This document shows positions 54,747 to 64,000 of a stretch of DNA of 64,000 nt, one piece after another. The stretch is from Brevibacterium atlanticum. GTDB taxonomy: Bacteria; Actinomycetota; Actinomycetes; Actinomycetales; Brevibacteriaceae. The stretch lies in contig NZ_CP050152.1 in assembly GCF_011617245.1 (NCBI RefSeq), positions 2,222,503-2,286,502 on the forward strand, in the 5' to 3' direction. The position numbers and the translations under genes are program-made. Under the pieces are notes generated by a model, which was not told the DNA's origin, made no database searches, and was given only the letters and a program-made list of their open reading frames with translations. Numbering within the stretch: position 1 is the stretch's first letter; the number at the start of each line of letters is the position of its first letter.

Positions 54747-54852
54747 GACCAGGCCTCCGGACTCCCGGAAAGCGGTGGCACAAGTTTCTGCTGTGAGCGT
54801 GCCCACGAGCGGTGATGCCGGTGACAATTGTGCAATCGGCGCACACGCGCAG

Positions 54853-54858
54853 TAGAAT
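54853..54858 (+). promoter_or_regulatory. -10 element of the tRNA-Leu promoter
   Basis: TAGAAT, about 40 bases before the tRNA 5' end. A TTGTGC 19 bases further upstream may act as a weak -35. Confidence 0.5.
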
Positions 54859-54898
54859 CGTCCTGTCGCCGAGGTGGCCCGAGGGCGGCCCGGCGCGT

Positions 54899-54980
54899 GC
54901 CGGATTGGCGGAATCGGTAGACGCGGTGCACTCAAAATGCATTGTCGAAAGACGTGCGGGTTCGAGTCCCGCATCCGGTA
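54899..54980 (+). tRNA. tRNA-Leu (anticodon CAA)
   Basis: The cloverleaf can be drawn fully. The acceptor GCCGGAT pairs with ATCCGGT (G1-U72 wobble). The D-arm has GGTAGACGC. The anticodon stem GTGCA/TGCAT encloses loop CTCAAAA with anticodon CAA. The long variable arm is GTC-GAAA-GAC, and the T-arm is GCGGG-TTCGAGT-CCCGC. The discriminator is A, as leucine tRNAs require. CCA is not encoded (CGG follows). It reads UUG codons, which are rare in such GC-rich genomes. Confidence 0.93.
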
Positions 54981-54985
54981 CGGAC

Positions 54986-55021
54986 GAAGGCACTGTCGAG
55001 TGAGTTCTCGACAGTGCCTTC
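54986..55021 (+). terminator. Terminator of tRNA-Leu
   Basis: A 15-bp perfect stem (54986-55000 and 55007-55021) with a 6-base loop, starting 5 bases after the tRNA discriminator, and followed by TGTGTCT. Confidence 0.88.
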
Positions 55022-55140
55022 TGTGTCTCCCAGCTGCCCTCTGTGTTCCCCAGTTGCCCCGCGGCCCGGACCTCGAGCGCGCGGTCAGGTGACTCCGAGG
55101 TCGAGGGCGCAGAGATGGCGCCCCTCTCGACGGTGGAGGA

Positions 55141-56574
55141 TCAGCGCAGACGCGAACCGGTGGCCTCGGCTCCGGCACCCGCAGCACTGCCGCCCGCCTT
55201 ATCGGCCTCGGCCTCGCCGTCGTCTGCGGCCGAGGCTGCGTCGGCATCCTCATCCTCGACGGGAACGTAGCCGTTGATGCGCGGAGCGTCGAAACGGTCG
55301 ACGTCGAGGATGTCGTGCCGTTTGGCCACGATCGCGGGGATGAGCGCCTGTCCGGAGACGTTGAGCGCGGTGCGACCCATGTCGACGATCGGTTCGATGG
55401 CCAGCAGCAGGCCCACCCCCTCGAGCGGCAGGCCGAGGGTCGACAGGGTGAGCGTGAGCATCACAGTCGCGCCGGTCGTGCCCGCAGTCGCCGCCGATCC
55501 GATGACGGCGACGAAGATGATGAGCAGGTACTGGATGAGCGAGAGGTCGACGCCGAAGAACTGGGCGACGAAGATCGCGGCGATGGCCGGATAGATGGCG
55601 GCGCAGCCGTCCATCTTCGTCGTCGCCCCGAAGGGCACGGCGAACGCGGCGTAGGAGTGGGGCACGCCGAAGTTGTCTGTCGTCACCTTCTGCGTCACCG
55701 GCATGGTGCCGATCGATGACCGGGAGACGAATCCCATCTGCGTGGCCGGCCACACGCCGGAGAAGTACTGGCGCACGGAGAGTCCGTTGGCCCGAGCCAG
55801 GAGCGGGTAGACGATGAAGAAGACGATCGCCAGGCCGATGTAGACGGCGACGACGAACCACAGCAGGGACCCCATGGTCGACCAGCCGTAGGAGTTCACG
55901 GCGTTGCCGATGAGTCCGAGGGTGCCGATCGGGGCGATGCGCACGATCCACCACACGACCTTCTGCACCACGGCCAGGGCCGCCTCGACGAATTCGAGGA
56001 ACGGCTCTGCGGCCTTGCCGACCTTCACCGCAGCGATGCCGATGGCACCGGAGACGATGATGAGCTGGAGGATGTTGAAGTCGACCTCCGAGGCCAGTCC
56101 CCCGCCGTCGTCGGCTGCGGTGGACACCTCGAGTCCGAGGACGTTCTGCGGGATGAGTCCGGTGAGGAAGCCGATCCAGCTGCCCTGCGAATCGGGCGCC
56201 TGGCCGCTGAGCGATCCGGCATCAGCATGCACACCCGGCTGAATGACGAGGCCGAGCACGAGACCGATGATCACGGCGATGAGGGCCGTGAGCGCAAACC
56301 ACAGCAGCGTCGACACGGCGAGCCGGGCGGCATTGGTGACCTTGCGCAGGTTGCCGATGCTCGCGATGATCGCGGTGATGACCAGCGGCACGACGGCCGC
56401 CTTGAGCAGGGTGACATACGACGAACCGACGGTGTCCAGGGTCTGACCGAGCCAATTGTCCTGAGCCTCGCTCACCGGTCCCATCGACCGGGCGATGAGT
56501 CCGAGGACGACACCGGCGATGAGTGCGATCGTCACCTGCACCCCGAAGGACCTGCTCCATGCGGGCAGTCTCAT
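55141..56574 (-). CDS. Dicarboxylate/amino acid:cation symporter (DAACS family)
   Basis: A 477-residue membrane transporter of the GltP/DctA family that couples uptake of dicarboxylates or acidic amino acids to Na+ or H+. Eight helices plus two re-entrant loops are expected. SRSSIGTMPVT near residue 260, FGATTKMDGCAAIYPAIAAI near 290 and IEPIVDMGRTALNVSG near 375 correspond to the substrate and ion sites of GltPh-type proteins. An acidic Ala/Asp/Glu tail of about 45 residues ends the protein. ATG 56574 has GAGAGGAAA upstream. It is a single-gene unit after the pyk terminator. The exact substrate is unknown. Confidence 0.9.
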   Translation of the reverse strand: MRLPAWSRSFGVQVTIALIAGVVLGLIARSMGPVSEAQDNWLGQTLDTVGSSYVTLLKAAVVPLVITAIIASIGNLRKVTNAARLAVSTLLWFALTALIAVIIGLVLGLVIQPGVHADAGSLSGQAPDSQGSWIGFLTGLIPQNVLGLEVSTAADDGGGLASEVDFNILQLIIVSGAIGIAAVKVGKAAEPFLEFVEAALAVVQKVVWWIVRIAPIGTLGLIGNAVNSYGWSTMGSLLWFVVAVYIGLAIVFFIVYPLLARANGLSVRQYFSGVWPATQMGFVSRSSIGTMPVTQKVTTDNFGVPHSYAAFAVPFGATTKMDGCAAIYPAIAAIFVAQFFGVDLSLIQYLLIIFVAVIGSAATAGTTGATVMLTLTLSTLGLPLEGVGLLLAIEPIVDMGRTALNVSGQALIPAIVAKRHDILDVDRFDAPRINGYVPVEDEDADAASAADDGEAEADKAGGSAAGAGAEATGSRLR

Positions 56575-56767
56575 AGATTTCCTCTCCTCGCTGATCCTCC
56601 CCGCGGTCTGCCGAGGGAGGTTACGCAACACGGAAGTCAACTGTTGAGCAATCTGTGAAATTCCGCAAATCACTGTGAGGTGTGACGCACCCGCTGTCGG
56701 CCACAGCCCCGCCCCATTCGAGGGCTGCGAAACGTCGACCGGTCGGCAGAATGGGCCTCGCACAGGC

Positions 56768-56805
56768 CGACGGCGTCCGCCCCGGTACTGGGGCGGACGC
56801 CGTCG
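56768..56805 (-). terminator. Terminator of pyk
   Basis: A 16-bp perfect GC-rich stem (56768-56783 and 56790-56805) with a 6-base loop, 33 bases after the pyk stop and before the symporter gene on the same strand. Confidence 0.88.
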
Positions 56806-56837
56806 ATGTCTCTACAGTGAGCGTGCTCAGCGCATCG

Positions 56838-58373
56838 TCACTGACCTTCCTTCACGATCGGGACCTCGCGGGTGATCGGAGCCTCGGCGACGACGCCGTA
56901 GCCGGCCAGCGGATCCTCGTCGGAATCCGTGGAGTCCTGGTAGGCGGCCGCCACGCCCTTCGCCGCGTCGCCCATCGTGTGGATCCGCAGCGCGTTCGTC
57001 GATCCGGGGATCCCGGGAGGCGAACCGGCCACGAGGATCGACTGATCCCCTTCGCGGGCGGTGCCGTCGGCGAGCAGCACGGCATCGACCTGGCGGGCCA
57101 TCTGGTCGGTATGGCGCACGGTCTTGACGAGGTAGGGACGCACACCCCAGGTCAGGGCCAGCTGATGGCGGACCTGCGGATCCGGGGTGAAGCCGAGGAT
57201 CGGCCAGGCCGGACGCAGGCGCGACATGCGCCGCACCGAGTCACCGGTCTGGGAGAAGGTGCAGAGCAGGTCGATGTCGAGCTGTTCGGCGATGACCACG
57301 GCAGCCGCTGTGACGGCGCCGCCCTTCGTGTGGGGCACGGTGCCGAGCGCGGGGATCCGTTCGAGCCCGTGCTCCTCGGTCGACTCGATGATCCGGCTCA
57401 TCGTCCGAATCGCATCGACCCAGTGCGCCCCCACGGAGGTCTCGCCGGAGAGCATGAGCGCGTCGGCACCGTCGAGGACCGCGTTCGCACAGTCGCTGGC
57501 CTCGGCGCGGGTGGGGCGGGAGGCGTCGATCATCGTCTCGAGCATCTGCGTGGCGACGATGACCGGCTTCGCCTGCTGGCGGGCGATCTCGACGGCGCGC
57601 TTCTGCACGATCGGGACCTGCTCCAGCGGGAGTTCGACGCCGAGGTCGCCGCGGGCGACCATGATGCCGTCGAAGGCGTCGATGACCGCGTCGAGCTGCT
57701 CGACGGCCTGCGGCTTCTCGAGCTTCGCGATGACGGGGGCGGTGATCCCGACCTCGTCCATGACGGCACGGACGTCGTCCATGTCCTCGGGACTGCGGAC
57801 GAAGGACAGTGCGACCCAGTCGAAGCCGAGCTGCAGACCCCATTTGAGGTCCTCGACGTCCTTCTCCGAGAGTGCGGGCACGGACACGGGCACGCCGGGC
57901 AGGTTGATGCCCTTGTGATTGGAGATCGTGCCGCCGATCTCGACCTCGGTGACGACGTCCGTGGCCGTGACCTCGGTGGCCCGCAGGCGCAGACGCCCGT
58001 CGTCGATGAGCAGCGGATCGCCGACGGACACGTCGCCCGGCAGTGTGGCCAGGGTGGTGCTGACGATCTCGGCAGTCCCGGGCACGTCCCGGTTGGTGAT
58101 CGTGAAGGTCGCGCCCTCGACGAGCTCGGCCTTCCCTTCGGCGAAGTTGCCGACCCGGATCTTCGGACCCTGCAGGTCGAGCAGCACCGCCACCGGACGG
58201 CCGGAGTCAAGGGCTGCCTGACGGACCCAGGCGAACTTCTCTTCGTGTTCGTCTCGACTGCCGTGGCTGAGGTTGAAACGGGCGACGTCGACGCCCTCGT
58301 CGACGAGTTGCCTGATCTCTTCGTAGGAGTTCTGGTTCGGACCTAAAGTTGCGACTATCTTTGCACGCCTCAT
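56838..58373 (-). CDS. pyk: Pyruvate kinase
   Basis: Transfers phosphate from phosphoenolpyruvate to ADP, the last step of glycolysis. It has 511 residues. MRRAKIVATLGP starts the barrel and RFNLSHGSRDEH lies near residue 32. The catalytic lysine is in IAKLEKPQA near 220. The metal and K+ site region VARGDLGVELPLEQVP lies near 245, and VATQMLETMI near 275. The C-domain ends with EVPIVKEGQ. ATG 58373 is seven bases after TAGGGT, so the transcript is probably leaderless; the frame's ATG at 58382 would lie inside that gap. Confidence 0.96.
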   Translation of the reverse strand: MRRAKIVATLGPNQNSYEEIRQLVDEGVDVARFNLSHGSRDEHEEKFAWVRQAALDSGRPVAVLLDLQGPKIRVGNFAEGKAELVEGATFTITNRDVPGTAEIVSTTLATLPGDVSVGDPLLIDDGRLRLRATEVTATDVVTEVEIGGTISNHKGINLPGVPVSVPALSEKDVEDLKWGLQLGFDWVALSFVRSPEDMDDVRAVMDEVGITAPVIAKLEKPQAVEQLDAVIDAFDGIMVARGDLGVELPLEQVPIVQKRAVEIARQQAKPVIVATQMLETMIDASRPTRAEASDCANAVLDGADALMLSGETSVGAHWVDAIRTMSRIIESTEEHGLERIPALGTVPHTKGGAVTAAAVVIAEQLDIDLLCTFSQTGDSVRRMSRLRPAWPILGFTPDPQVRHQLALTWGVRPYLVKTVRHTDQMARQVDAVLLADGTAREGDQSILVAGSPPGIPGSTNALRIHTMGDAAKGVAAAYQDSTDSDEDPLAGYGVVAEAPITREVPIVKEGQ

Positions 58374-58380
58374 GCACTCC

Positions 58381-58386
58381 ACCCTA
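58381..58386 (-). promoter_or_regulatory. -10 element of a probable leaderless promoter (pyk)
   Basis: TAGGGT on the minus strand, then seven bases (GGAGTGC), then ATG 58373. The GGAG in the gap is too close to the ATG (three bases) to be a normal ribosome site. Confidence 0.6.
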
Positions 58387-58389
58387 CCT

Positions 58390-58427
58390 GCACCGCGACG
58401 GCCGGTTCGACCCGTCCGTCGCGGTGC
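58390..58427 (-). terminator. Probable terminator of gltBD
   Basis: A 12-bp perfect stem (GCACCGCGACGG at 58390-58401 with 58416-58427) and a 14-base loop, about 60 bases after the gltD stop and just upstream of the pyk promoter. Confidence 0.65.
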
Positions 58428-58488
58428 GTTCTCGTTCGCAGACCGACGCCTCAGCGCGCCGGTATCTCAATGCTTGACACAGATCATC

Positions 58489-59934
58489 TTAGCACTTGAA
58501 CCCGGTGTCGCGCGGGCCGACCGGGGACGGCAGCCGCGTCGAACCGGTGAGGAACGTATCCACCTCGGCTGCTGCGGCACGCCCCTCGGCGATCCCCCAG
58601 ACGATGAGCGACTGGCCCCTCCCGGCATCTCCGGCGACGAAGACGCCCGGGGTCGCGGTCTGATACGAATCGTCGCGGGCGAAGGCCCCGCCCTCACCGA
58701 GTTCGAGCCCGAGGGCCTCCGACTCGGGTCCGGAGAAGCCGAGGGCCAGCAGGACGAGATCGGCTTCGAGGACGTGTTCGGTGCCGGGGGTCGGCACGCG
58801 ACGGCCGTCGAGGAACTGGGTCTCGGCGACCTCGATTCCGCGGACCCGAGAGCCCCCGTCGCTGACGAAACCCGTCGTCGAGGCGAGGTAGCGCCGCACG
58901 CCGCCCTCCTCGTGGGAACTCTGCACCTCGAAGATCCGCGGCACGGTGGGCCAGGGATCGTTCTCGCTGCGATCGGTCGGGGGCTTCGCACCGATCGCCA
59001 GGGTCGTCACCGAGGCCGCCTTCTGACGCAGGGCGGTGCCGAGGCAGTCCGCGCCGGTGTCTCCGCCGCCGATGATGATGACGTGTTTGCCGGCCGCATC
59101 GATCTCCGGCGTCGCGGCCTCCCCGGCCTGTGAGCGATTCGAGGGCACGAGGTAGTCCATGGCGAACTCGACGCCTTCGAGCTCCCGACCGGCGACGGGC
59201 ATGTCCCGGGGCACGGTCGCCCCGGTGCACACGAGGACAGCATCGAAGCGGGCGCGCAGATCCTCCAGGCTGAGGTCCGAGCCGATCTCGACCGAGGTCT
59301 CGAACCTGGTGCCTTCTGCCCGCATCTGCTCGAGGCGACGGTCGATGTGGTGTTTCTCGAGCTTGAAGTCGGGGATTCCGTAGCGCAGCAATCCGCCGAG
59401 GCGGTCGTCGCGTTCGTAGACGACGACCGTGTGCCCAGCGCGGGTGAGCTGCTGAGCGGCGGCGAGTCCGGCGGGTCCGGAGCCGATGACGGCCACGGTG
59501 TGCCCGGTGATCCGCTCCGGGATCTCCGGCGTGATCAGCCCGGCGGCGAAGCCCTGGTCGACGATGCTCACCTCGACCTGCTTGATCGTCACCGCCGGTT
59601 GATTGATGCCGAGCACGCAAGCGTTCTCACACGGTGCCGGGCACGCCCGGCCGGTGAACTCGGGGAAGTTGTTCGTCGCGTGGAGCAGTTCGACGGCGCG
59701 AGAGAGCTCGCCGCGGTACATCGCATCGTTGAACTCCGGGATGAGGTTGCCCAACGGGCAGCCCTGGTGGCAGAAGGGCACACCGCAGTCCATACAGCGT
59801 GAGGCCTGCCGGCGCAGCTGCTCGGGGTCTCCTGCCTCGTAGACCTCGCGGTAGTCGAGCAGTCGGATCGGGACCGGACGGCGTTTGGGCGTTTCGCGCT
59901 GGGGAACAGTGAGGAATCCGTGCGGATCAGCCAT
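58489..59934 (-). CDS. gltD: Glutamate synthase (NADPH) small subunit
   Basis: Supplies electrons from NADPH to the large subunit for reductive transfer of the glutamine amide to 2-oxoglutarate. It has 481 residues. The N-terminus carries the Fe-S cysteines (CMDCGVPFCHQGCPLGN near residue 48, CPAPCENAC near 98). The FAD site VAVIGSGPAGLAAAQ lies near 147 and the NADPH site IIIGGGDTGADC near 288. The C-terminal GVFVAGDAGRGQSLIVWGIAEGR completes the flavin fold. ATG 59934 overlaps the gltB stop by 8 bases. The final residues (GPRDTGFKC) are normal for actinobacteria. Confidence 0.96.
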   Translation of the reverse strand: MADPHGFLTVPQRETPKRRPVPIRLLDYREVYEAGDPEQLRRQASRCMDCGVPFCHQGCPLGNLIPEFNDAMYRGELSRAVELLHATNNFPEFTGRACPAPCENACVLGINQPAVTIKQVEVSIVDQGFAAGLITPEIPERITGHTVAVIGSGPAGLAAAQQLTRAGHTVVVYERDDRLGGLLRYGIPDFKLEKHHIDRRLEQMRAEGTRFETSVEIGSDLSLEDLRARFDAVLVCTGATVPRDMPVAGRELEGVEFAMDYLVPSNRSQAGEAATPEIDAAGKHVIIIGGGDTGADCLGTALRQKAASVTTLAIGAKPPTDRSENDPWPTVPRIFEVQSSHEEGGVRRYLASTTGFVSDGGSRVRGIEVAETQFLDGRRVPTPGTEHVLEADLVLLALGFSGPESEALGLELGEGGAFARDDSYQTATPGVFVAGDAGRGQSLIVWGIAEGRAAAAEVDTFLTGSTRLPSPVGPRDTGFKC

Positions 59935-62900
59935 GGGTGACCTCCAGAATGGTGTTCCAGGCGGCGTCGGAGTCCGGGGAGTGCCCGGCTGCGGCGAATT
60001 CGGCCTGGATGTCGCGCACCGCCTGGTACGCGACGGGAATGATCTTCGTGAAGCGGGAGAGGACGTCCTGTCCGCGGCGCAGTCCGCTCAGCAGCTCGGA
60101 CGCCAGCGGTGAGCCCGTCCACTCGACGTGTTCGTCGAGGAGGCGCTCGAGCACCGTCATATCGTCGACTCCGACCCCGGTGAACCGGAAGACACCGGCC
60201 GCACGTTCGTCGGGATTGAGACGTGCCGGGTTGAAGTCGAGGACGTAGGCGGTGCCGCCGGACATGCCGGCCGCGAAGTTCCTGCCGGTCCCGCCGAGGA
60301 TGACGGCGATGCCGCCTGTCATGTACTCCAGCCCGTGGTCGCCGATGCCCTCGACGACCGCCTCCGCGCCGGAGTTGCGGACCATGAACCGCTCCCCCAC
60401 CTGGCCGGAGACGAAGAGCTTGCCCGAGGTGGCGCCGTAGCCGAGGACGTTGCCGGCGATGACGTTGTGCTCGGGTCGGGTCCGGCTGCCCTCGCCCGGG
60501 TGGACGCTGATGGTGCCGCCGGACAGGCCCTTGCCGACGTAGTCATTGGCGTCGCCGGAGAGGTCGATGCTCACGCCTGCGGGCAGGTAGGCGCCGAGCG
60601 ACTGCCCGGCCGTGCCGTGGAGCTCGAGTCGGATCGTGTCCTCGGGCAGCCCGCGCTCGGCGTGTGCCCGGGTGACGTGATGGCCGAGCAGGGTGCCGGC
60701 CGAGCGGTCGGTGTTCTCGATGACCGAGCTGATCGTCACCGGCTGGCCGGTCGCGATCGCCTCGCTCGCCTGATCGAGCAGGCGCAGGTCGAGTTCTCCG
60801 GCGAAGTCGCGGATGACGGGGCCTGCGCACTTGCGCGGGCCCTCTGTCGACCCGTTGAGGTCGGTCGGCACGGTGAGGATCGACTCGAGATCGAGGTCGA
60901 GCCCCGAGGCGGCCGCGCGTTCTTCGTCGATGCGCAGTCTCTCGACCGCACCGATGGCGTCGTCGAGGGAGCGGAAGCCGAGTTGGGCGAGATAGCCGCG
61001 CACCTCCTCGGCGATGAAGGTGAAGAAGTTGACGACATGGTCGGCCTGACCCTGGTACCGCTCGCGCAGCACGGGGTTCTGGGTGGCAACCCCGACGGGG
61101 CAGGTGTCCTTGTGGCACACGCGCATCATGATGCAGCCGGAGACGACGAGGGCGGTGGTCGCGAACCCGAACTCCTCGGCGCCGAGCAGGGCGGCGATGA
61201 TGACGTCGCGTCCGGTCTTGAGCTGACCGTCGACCTGGACGCTCACGCGTTCGCGCAGACCGTTGAGCACAAGCGTCTGCTGTGCCTCGGCCAGACCGAG
61301 CTCCCAAGGGGTGCCGGCGTGCTTGAGTGAGTTGAGCGGGCTCGCGCCGGTGCCGCCGTCGTGTCCGGAGACGAGGACGACATCGGCTCCGGCCTTCGCC
61401 ACACCTGCGGCCACGGTCCCCACGCCGATCGCCGAGACGAGTTTGACGTGGACGCGGGCGCGGGCGTTGGCCCGGCCGAGGTCGTGGATGAGCTGGGCGA
61501 GGTCCTCGATCGAGTAGATGTCGTGGTGCGGAGGCGGGGAGATCAGTCCCACACCCGGGGTCGCGTGACGGGTCTTCGCAATCCACGGGTAGACCTTCTC
61601 GCCCGGCAGCTGTCCGCCCTCACCGGGCTTCGCTCCCTGGGCCATCTTGATCTGCAGATCATCGGCCTCGGTGAGGTAGTGGCTGGTCACGCCGAAGCGG
61701 CCGGAGGCGATCTGTTTGATCGCCGAGCGGCGTTCGGGGTCGAGGAGACGGTCGGTGTCCTCGCCGCCCTCGCCGGTGTTCGACTTCCCGCCGATCCGGT
61801 TCATCGCGATCGCCAGGGTCTCGTGGGCCTCCTTCGAGATCGAGCCGTAGCTCATCGCCCCGGTCGAGAAGCGACGCATGATCGCCTCGGCCGGTTCGAC
61901 CTCGGAGATGTCGATCGGGCCCTGCTCGTCGGGGACGAGGTCGAAGAGTCCGCGCAGGGTCATCAGCTCCCGCGACTGCTCGTCGATCATCGACGTGTAC
62001 TCGGAGAAGATGTCGAAGCGCTTCGTCGCGGTCGCGTGCTGGAGCTTGAAGATCGTCTCCGGGCTGAACAGGTGACCAGGACCTTCGCGGCGCCACTGGT
62101 ACTCGCCGCCGACCCGCAGCGGACGGTGAGACGGCTTCGGGTGATCGTCGCGGTAGGCGTCGGCATGCCGGGCCGAGGTGTCCGCGGCGATGTCGGCGAG
62201 AGTCTTGCCCCCGAGCTGGTGCGGGGTCGAGGTGAAATAGCGCTCGATGAGATCGTCCGCGAGTCCGACGGCTTCGAAGGTCTGCGCGCCGTGGTAGGAC
62301 TGGACGGTCGAGATGCCCATCTTCGACATGATCTTCAGCATGCCCTTGTTGAGTGCGGACAGCACGTTCGCCACGGCCGCGGTCTCACTGACTCCGCGCA
62401 GACGGTCGGCGCGCACGAGTGCCTCGGCGGTCTCCATGAGCAGGTACGGGTTGACCGCCGAAGCGCCGAAGGACACCAGGGTGGCCGCATGGTGGACCTC
62501 GCGGACGTCTCCGGCCTCGACGACGATGCTCACCCGGGTCCGTGTCCGCTCACGCACGAGATGGTGATGCAGTGCCGAGGTGAGCAGAAGCGACGGGATG
62601 GGCGCGAGGTCGGCCGTCGACCCACGGTCGCTGAGCACGATGAAGACCACACCCGCCTCGACAGCGGCGCTCGCCTCGGCGCACAGCGCCTCGATCCTCG
62701 TCTCCATCGCATCGGGTCCCGCGTTGACCGAGTAGAGACCCGACAAGGTCACCGCCGGACGCGGATTCTCTGTGCCCAGGTGCTCCCCGCGGATGTGGGC
62801 GATCGCGGCGAGTTCGTCGTTGTCGATGACCGGCCGGCGCAGCACGATGTGCGCAGAATCCGGATGATCGTTGTTGAGCAGGTTGCCCTCGCGGCCGAGT

Positions 62901-64000
62901 CCGGCGGCCATGGACGTGACGATGTGCTCGCGGATCGAGTCGAGCGGAGGATTCGTCACCTGCGCGAAGTTCTGGTGGAAGTAGTCGAAGAGCAGCCGCG
63001 GTCGCGTGGACAGTCCGGCGATCGCCGTGTCGGTGCCCATCGCTCCGAGCGGTTCGGCACCGTTCTCGGCCATCGGGGAGATGAGCACACGCAGCTCCTC
63101 CTCGGTGTAGCCGAAGGTCCGCTGACGACGGCGCACCGAAGCCTGCGGGTGCGTGACGTGGACGCGTGTGGGCAGCTCCTCGAGACGCTTCGAGCTCTGC
63201 TTGACCCACTCCTCGTAGGGATGCTGGGTCGACAGCTGGTTCTTGATCTCGGTGTCCGAGATGATCCGTTCGGTCTCGGTATCGACGAGGAACATCCGGC
63301 CCGGGGTCAGACGACCACGGGCGACGACGTTCTCCTCGGGCAGGTCGACGACCCCGGTCTCGCTGGCGAGGACCACGGTGTCCTCGGTCATCACGTAGCG
63401 CGCCGGGCGCAGGCCGTTGCGGTCGAGCACAGCGCCGGCAAGGCGGCCGTCGGTGAATGCCACGCAGGCGGGACCGTCCCACGGCTCCATGAGCAGCGAG
63501 TGGTATTCGTAGAAGGCACGGCGGGACTCGCCCATACCAGGGTTGTTCTCCCACGCCTCAGGGATCATCATCAGCATCGCCTGCGGCAGCGATCGGCCGG
63601 AGGCCTCGAGCAGTTCGACGACGGCGTTGAACGACGCCGAGTCGGAGGCGCCGGGAGAGATGATGGGACACAGTCGGTCCACGCTCGTACTCGTCGTCGG
63701 CACCGGGGAGGTGAGCAGTTCGGAGCTCAGCTGGGACTCCCTGGCCTGCATCCAGTTGCGGTTGCCGCGCACGGTGTTGATCTCGCCGTTGTGGGCGATC
63801 GTGCCGAAGGGCTGTGCGAGCTGCCACGACGGGAACGTGTTCGTCGAGAACCGAGAGTGGACGAGTGCGATCCGCGAGGTCAGGCGCTCATCGCTGAGCT
63901 CGGTGTAGTAGCTGGCGAGCTGCCCGGTCGAGAGCATGCCTTTGTAGGTGATCGTGCTCGGAGACAGGGACGGGAAGTAGATGCCCTCATGGTCGAGGCG
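59927..64000 (-). CDS. gltB: Glutamate synthase large subunit, 5' end beyond window edge
   Basis: The large subunit hydrolyses glutamine, channels ammonia and forms glutamate on FMN. About 1357 residues are visible; the family is near 1500, so roughly 150 N-terminal residues, including the nucleophile Cys1 of the amidotransferase, are missing to the right. The frame is open to base 64000 (RLDHEGIYFPSLSPS). Visible parts: end of the glutaminase domain (FGTIAHNGEINTVRGNRNW), the central domain, the FMN barrel (GADVVLVSGHDGGTGASPLN), the 3Fe-4S cysteines (CIMMRVCHKDTCPVG) and the GxGxG C-terminal domain (GGTISVHPGEG). It is first in the gltB-gltD operon. Confidence 0.96.
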   Translation of the reverse strand, partial: RLDHEGIYFPSLSPSTITYKGMLSTGQLASYYTELSDERLTSRIALVHSRFSTNTFPSWQLAQPFGTIAHNGEINTVRGNRNWMQARESQLSSELLTSPVPTTSTSVDRLCPIISPGASDSASFNAVVELLEASGRSLPQAMLMMIPEAWENNPGMGESRRAFYEYHSLLMEPWDGPACVAFTDGRLAGAVLDRNGLRPARYVMTEDTVVLASETGVVDLPEENVVARGRLTPGRMFLVDTETERIISDTEIKNQLSTQHPYEEWVKQSSKRLEELPTRVHVTHPQASVRRRQRTFGYTEEELRVLISPMAENGAEPLGAMGTDTAIAGLSTRPRLLFDYFHQNFAQVTNPPLDSIREHIVTSMAAGLGREGNLLNNDHPDSAHIVLRRPVIDNDELAAIAHIRGEHLGTENPRPAVTLSGLYSVNAGPDAMETRIEALCAEASAAVEAGVVFIVLSDRGSTADLAPIPSLLLTSALHHHLVRERTRTRVSIVVEAGDVREVHHAATLVSFGASAVNPYLLMETAEALVRADRLRGVSETAAVANVLSALNKGMLKIMSKMGISTVQSYHGAQTFEAVGLADDLIERYFTSTPHQLGGKTLADIAADTSARHADAYRDDHPKPSHRPLRVGGEYQWRREGPGHLFSPETIFKLQHATATKRFDIFSEYTSMIDEQSRELMTLRGLFDLVPDEQGPIDISEVEPAEAIMRRFSTGAMSYGSISKEAHETLAIAMNRIGGKSNTGEGGEDTDRLLDPERRSAIKQIASGRFGVTSHYLTEADDLQIKMAQGAKPGEGGQLPGEKVYPWIAKTRHATPGVGLISPPPHHDIYSIEDLAQLIHDLGRANARARVHVKLVSAIGVGTVAAGVAKAGADVVLVSGHDGGTGASPLNSLKHAGTPWELGLAEAQQTLVLNGLRERVSVQVDGQLKTGRDVIIAALLGAEEFGFATTALVVSGCIMMRVCHKDTCPVGVATQNPVLRERYQGQADHVVNFFTFIAEEVRGYLAQLGFRSLDDAIGAVERLRIDEERAAASGLDLDLESILTVPTDLNGSTEGPRKCAGPVIRDFAGELDLRLLDQASEAIATGQPVTISSVIENTDRSAGTLLGHHVTRAHAERGLPEDTIRLELHGTAGQSLGAYLPAGVSIDLSGDANDYVGKGLSGGTISVHPGEGSRTRPEHNVIAGNVLGYGATSGKLFVSGQVGERFMVRNSGAEAVVEGIGDHGLEYMTGGIAVILGGTGRNFAAGMSGGTAYVLDFNPARLNPDERAAGVFRFTGVGVDDMTVLERLLDEHVEWTGSPLASELLSGLRRGQDVLSRFTKIIPVAYQAVRDIQAEFAAAGHSPDSDAAWNTILEVTHG

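Overview
The window is high-GC, gene-dense DNA from an actinobacterium. Evidence: an ANTAR-type antiterminator next to polA, the WhiA-YvcK-RapZ cluster, a SufR-headed SUF operon, the fabG-fabI pair, a CoaE-GrpB fusion, and several promoters placed so that transcripts would start at or next to the start codon. Gene content and order recall the Rv1420-1484 and Rv1617-1640 neighbourhoods of Mycobacterium tuberculosis. The liv, TerC and gltBD genes and the protein sequences look most like Micrococcales, probably Brevibacterium; that genus is inference. I see no insertion sequence, prophage, CRISPR array or other clear island. No gene-free stretch exceeds about 290 bases.

Layout. 1-5.5 kb: fabI (cut by the left edge) and fabG; divergently DUF3099, a small zinc-ribbon-like protein and SURF1; then ABC-F ATPase and RNase HI. 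5.6-12.3 kb: the sufR-B-D-(Rieske)-C-S-U-T operon. 12.4-16.7 kb: an ABC exporter with ctaA, ctaB (heme A synthesis) and an unknown membrane protein. 17-21.8 kb: tkt-tal-pgi. 21.9-33 kb: secG, tpiA, pgk, gap, whiA, yvcK, rapZ, uvrC and uvrA, all on the minus strand. 33-39.5 kb: a Ski2-like helicase, YciI, TerC behind a probable manganese riboswitch, and uvrB. 39.5-44.6 kb: livF-G-M-H-K. 44.8-54.7 kb: coaE-grpB, a large membrane protein, rpsA, a methyltransferase, polA, a hotdog thioesterase and pdtaR. 54.9-64 kb: tRNA-Leu(CAA), a dicarboxylate/amino-acid symporter, pyk, gltD and gltB (cut by the right edge).

The genes are mostly core metabolism and information processing: Fe-S cluster assembly, cytochrome oxidase maturation, lower glycolysis, non-oxidative pentose phosphate pathway, nucleotide excision repair, branched-chain amino acid uptake and ammonium assimilation. 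The most notable signals are regulatory or architectural. The suf promoter carries a SufR-like operator and a DtxR/IdeR-like iron box. terC has a manganese-riboswitch-like leader. Five genes have a -10 hexamer 6-7 bases before the start codon. A symmetric -10 appears shared by polA and its divergent neighbour. A CRP/GlxR-like palindrome precedes livK. RNase HI has a C-terminal segment resembling a ribbon-helix-helix, and a cluster of inverted and tandem repeats lies before the 3' end of polA. I found no convincing wholly new multi-gene system.
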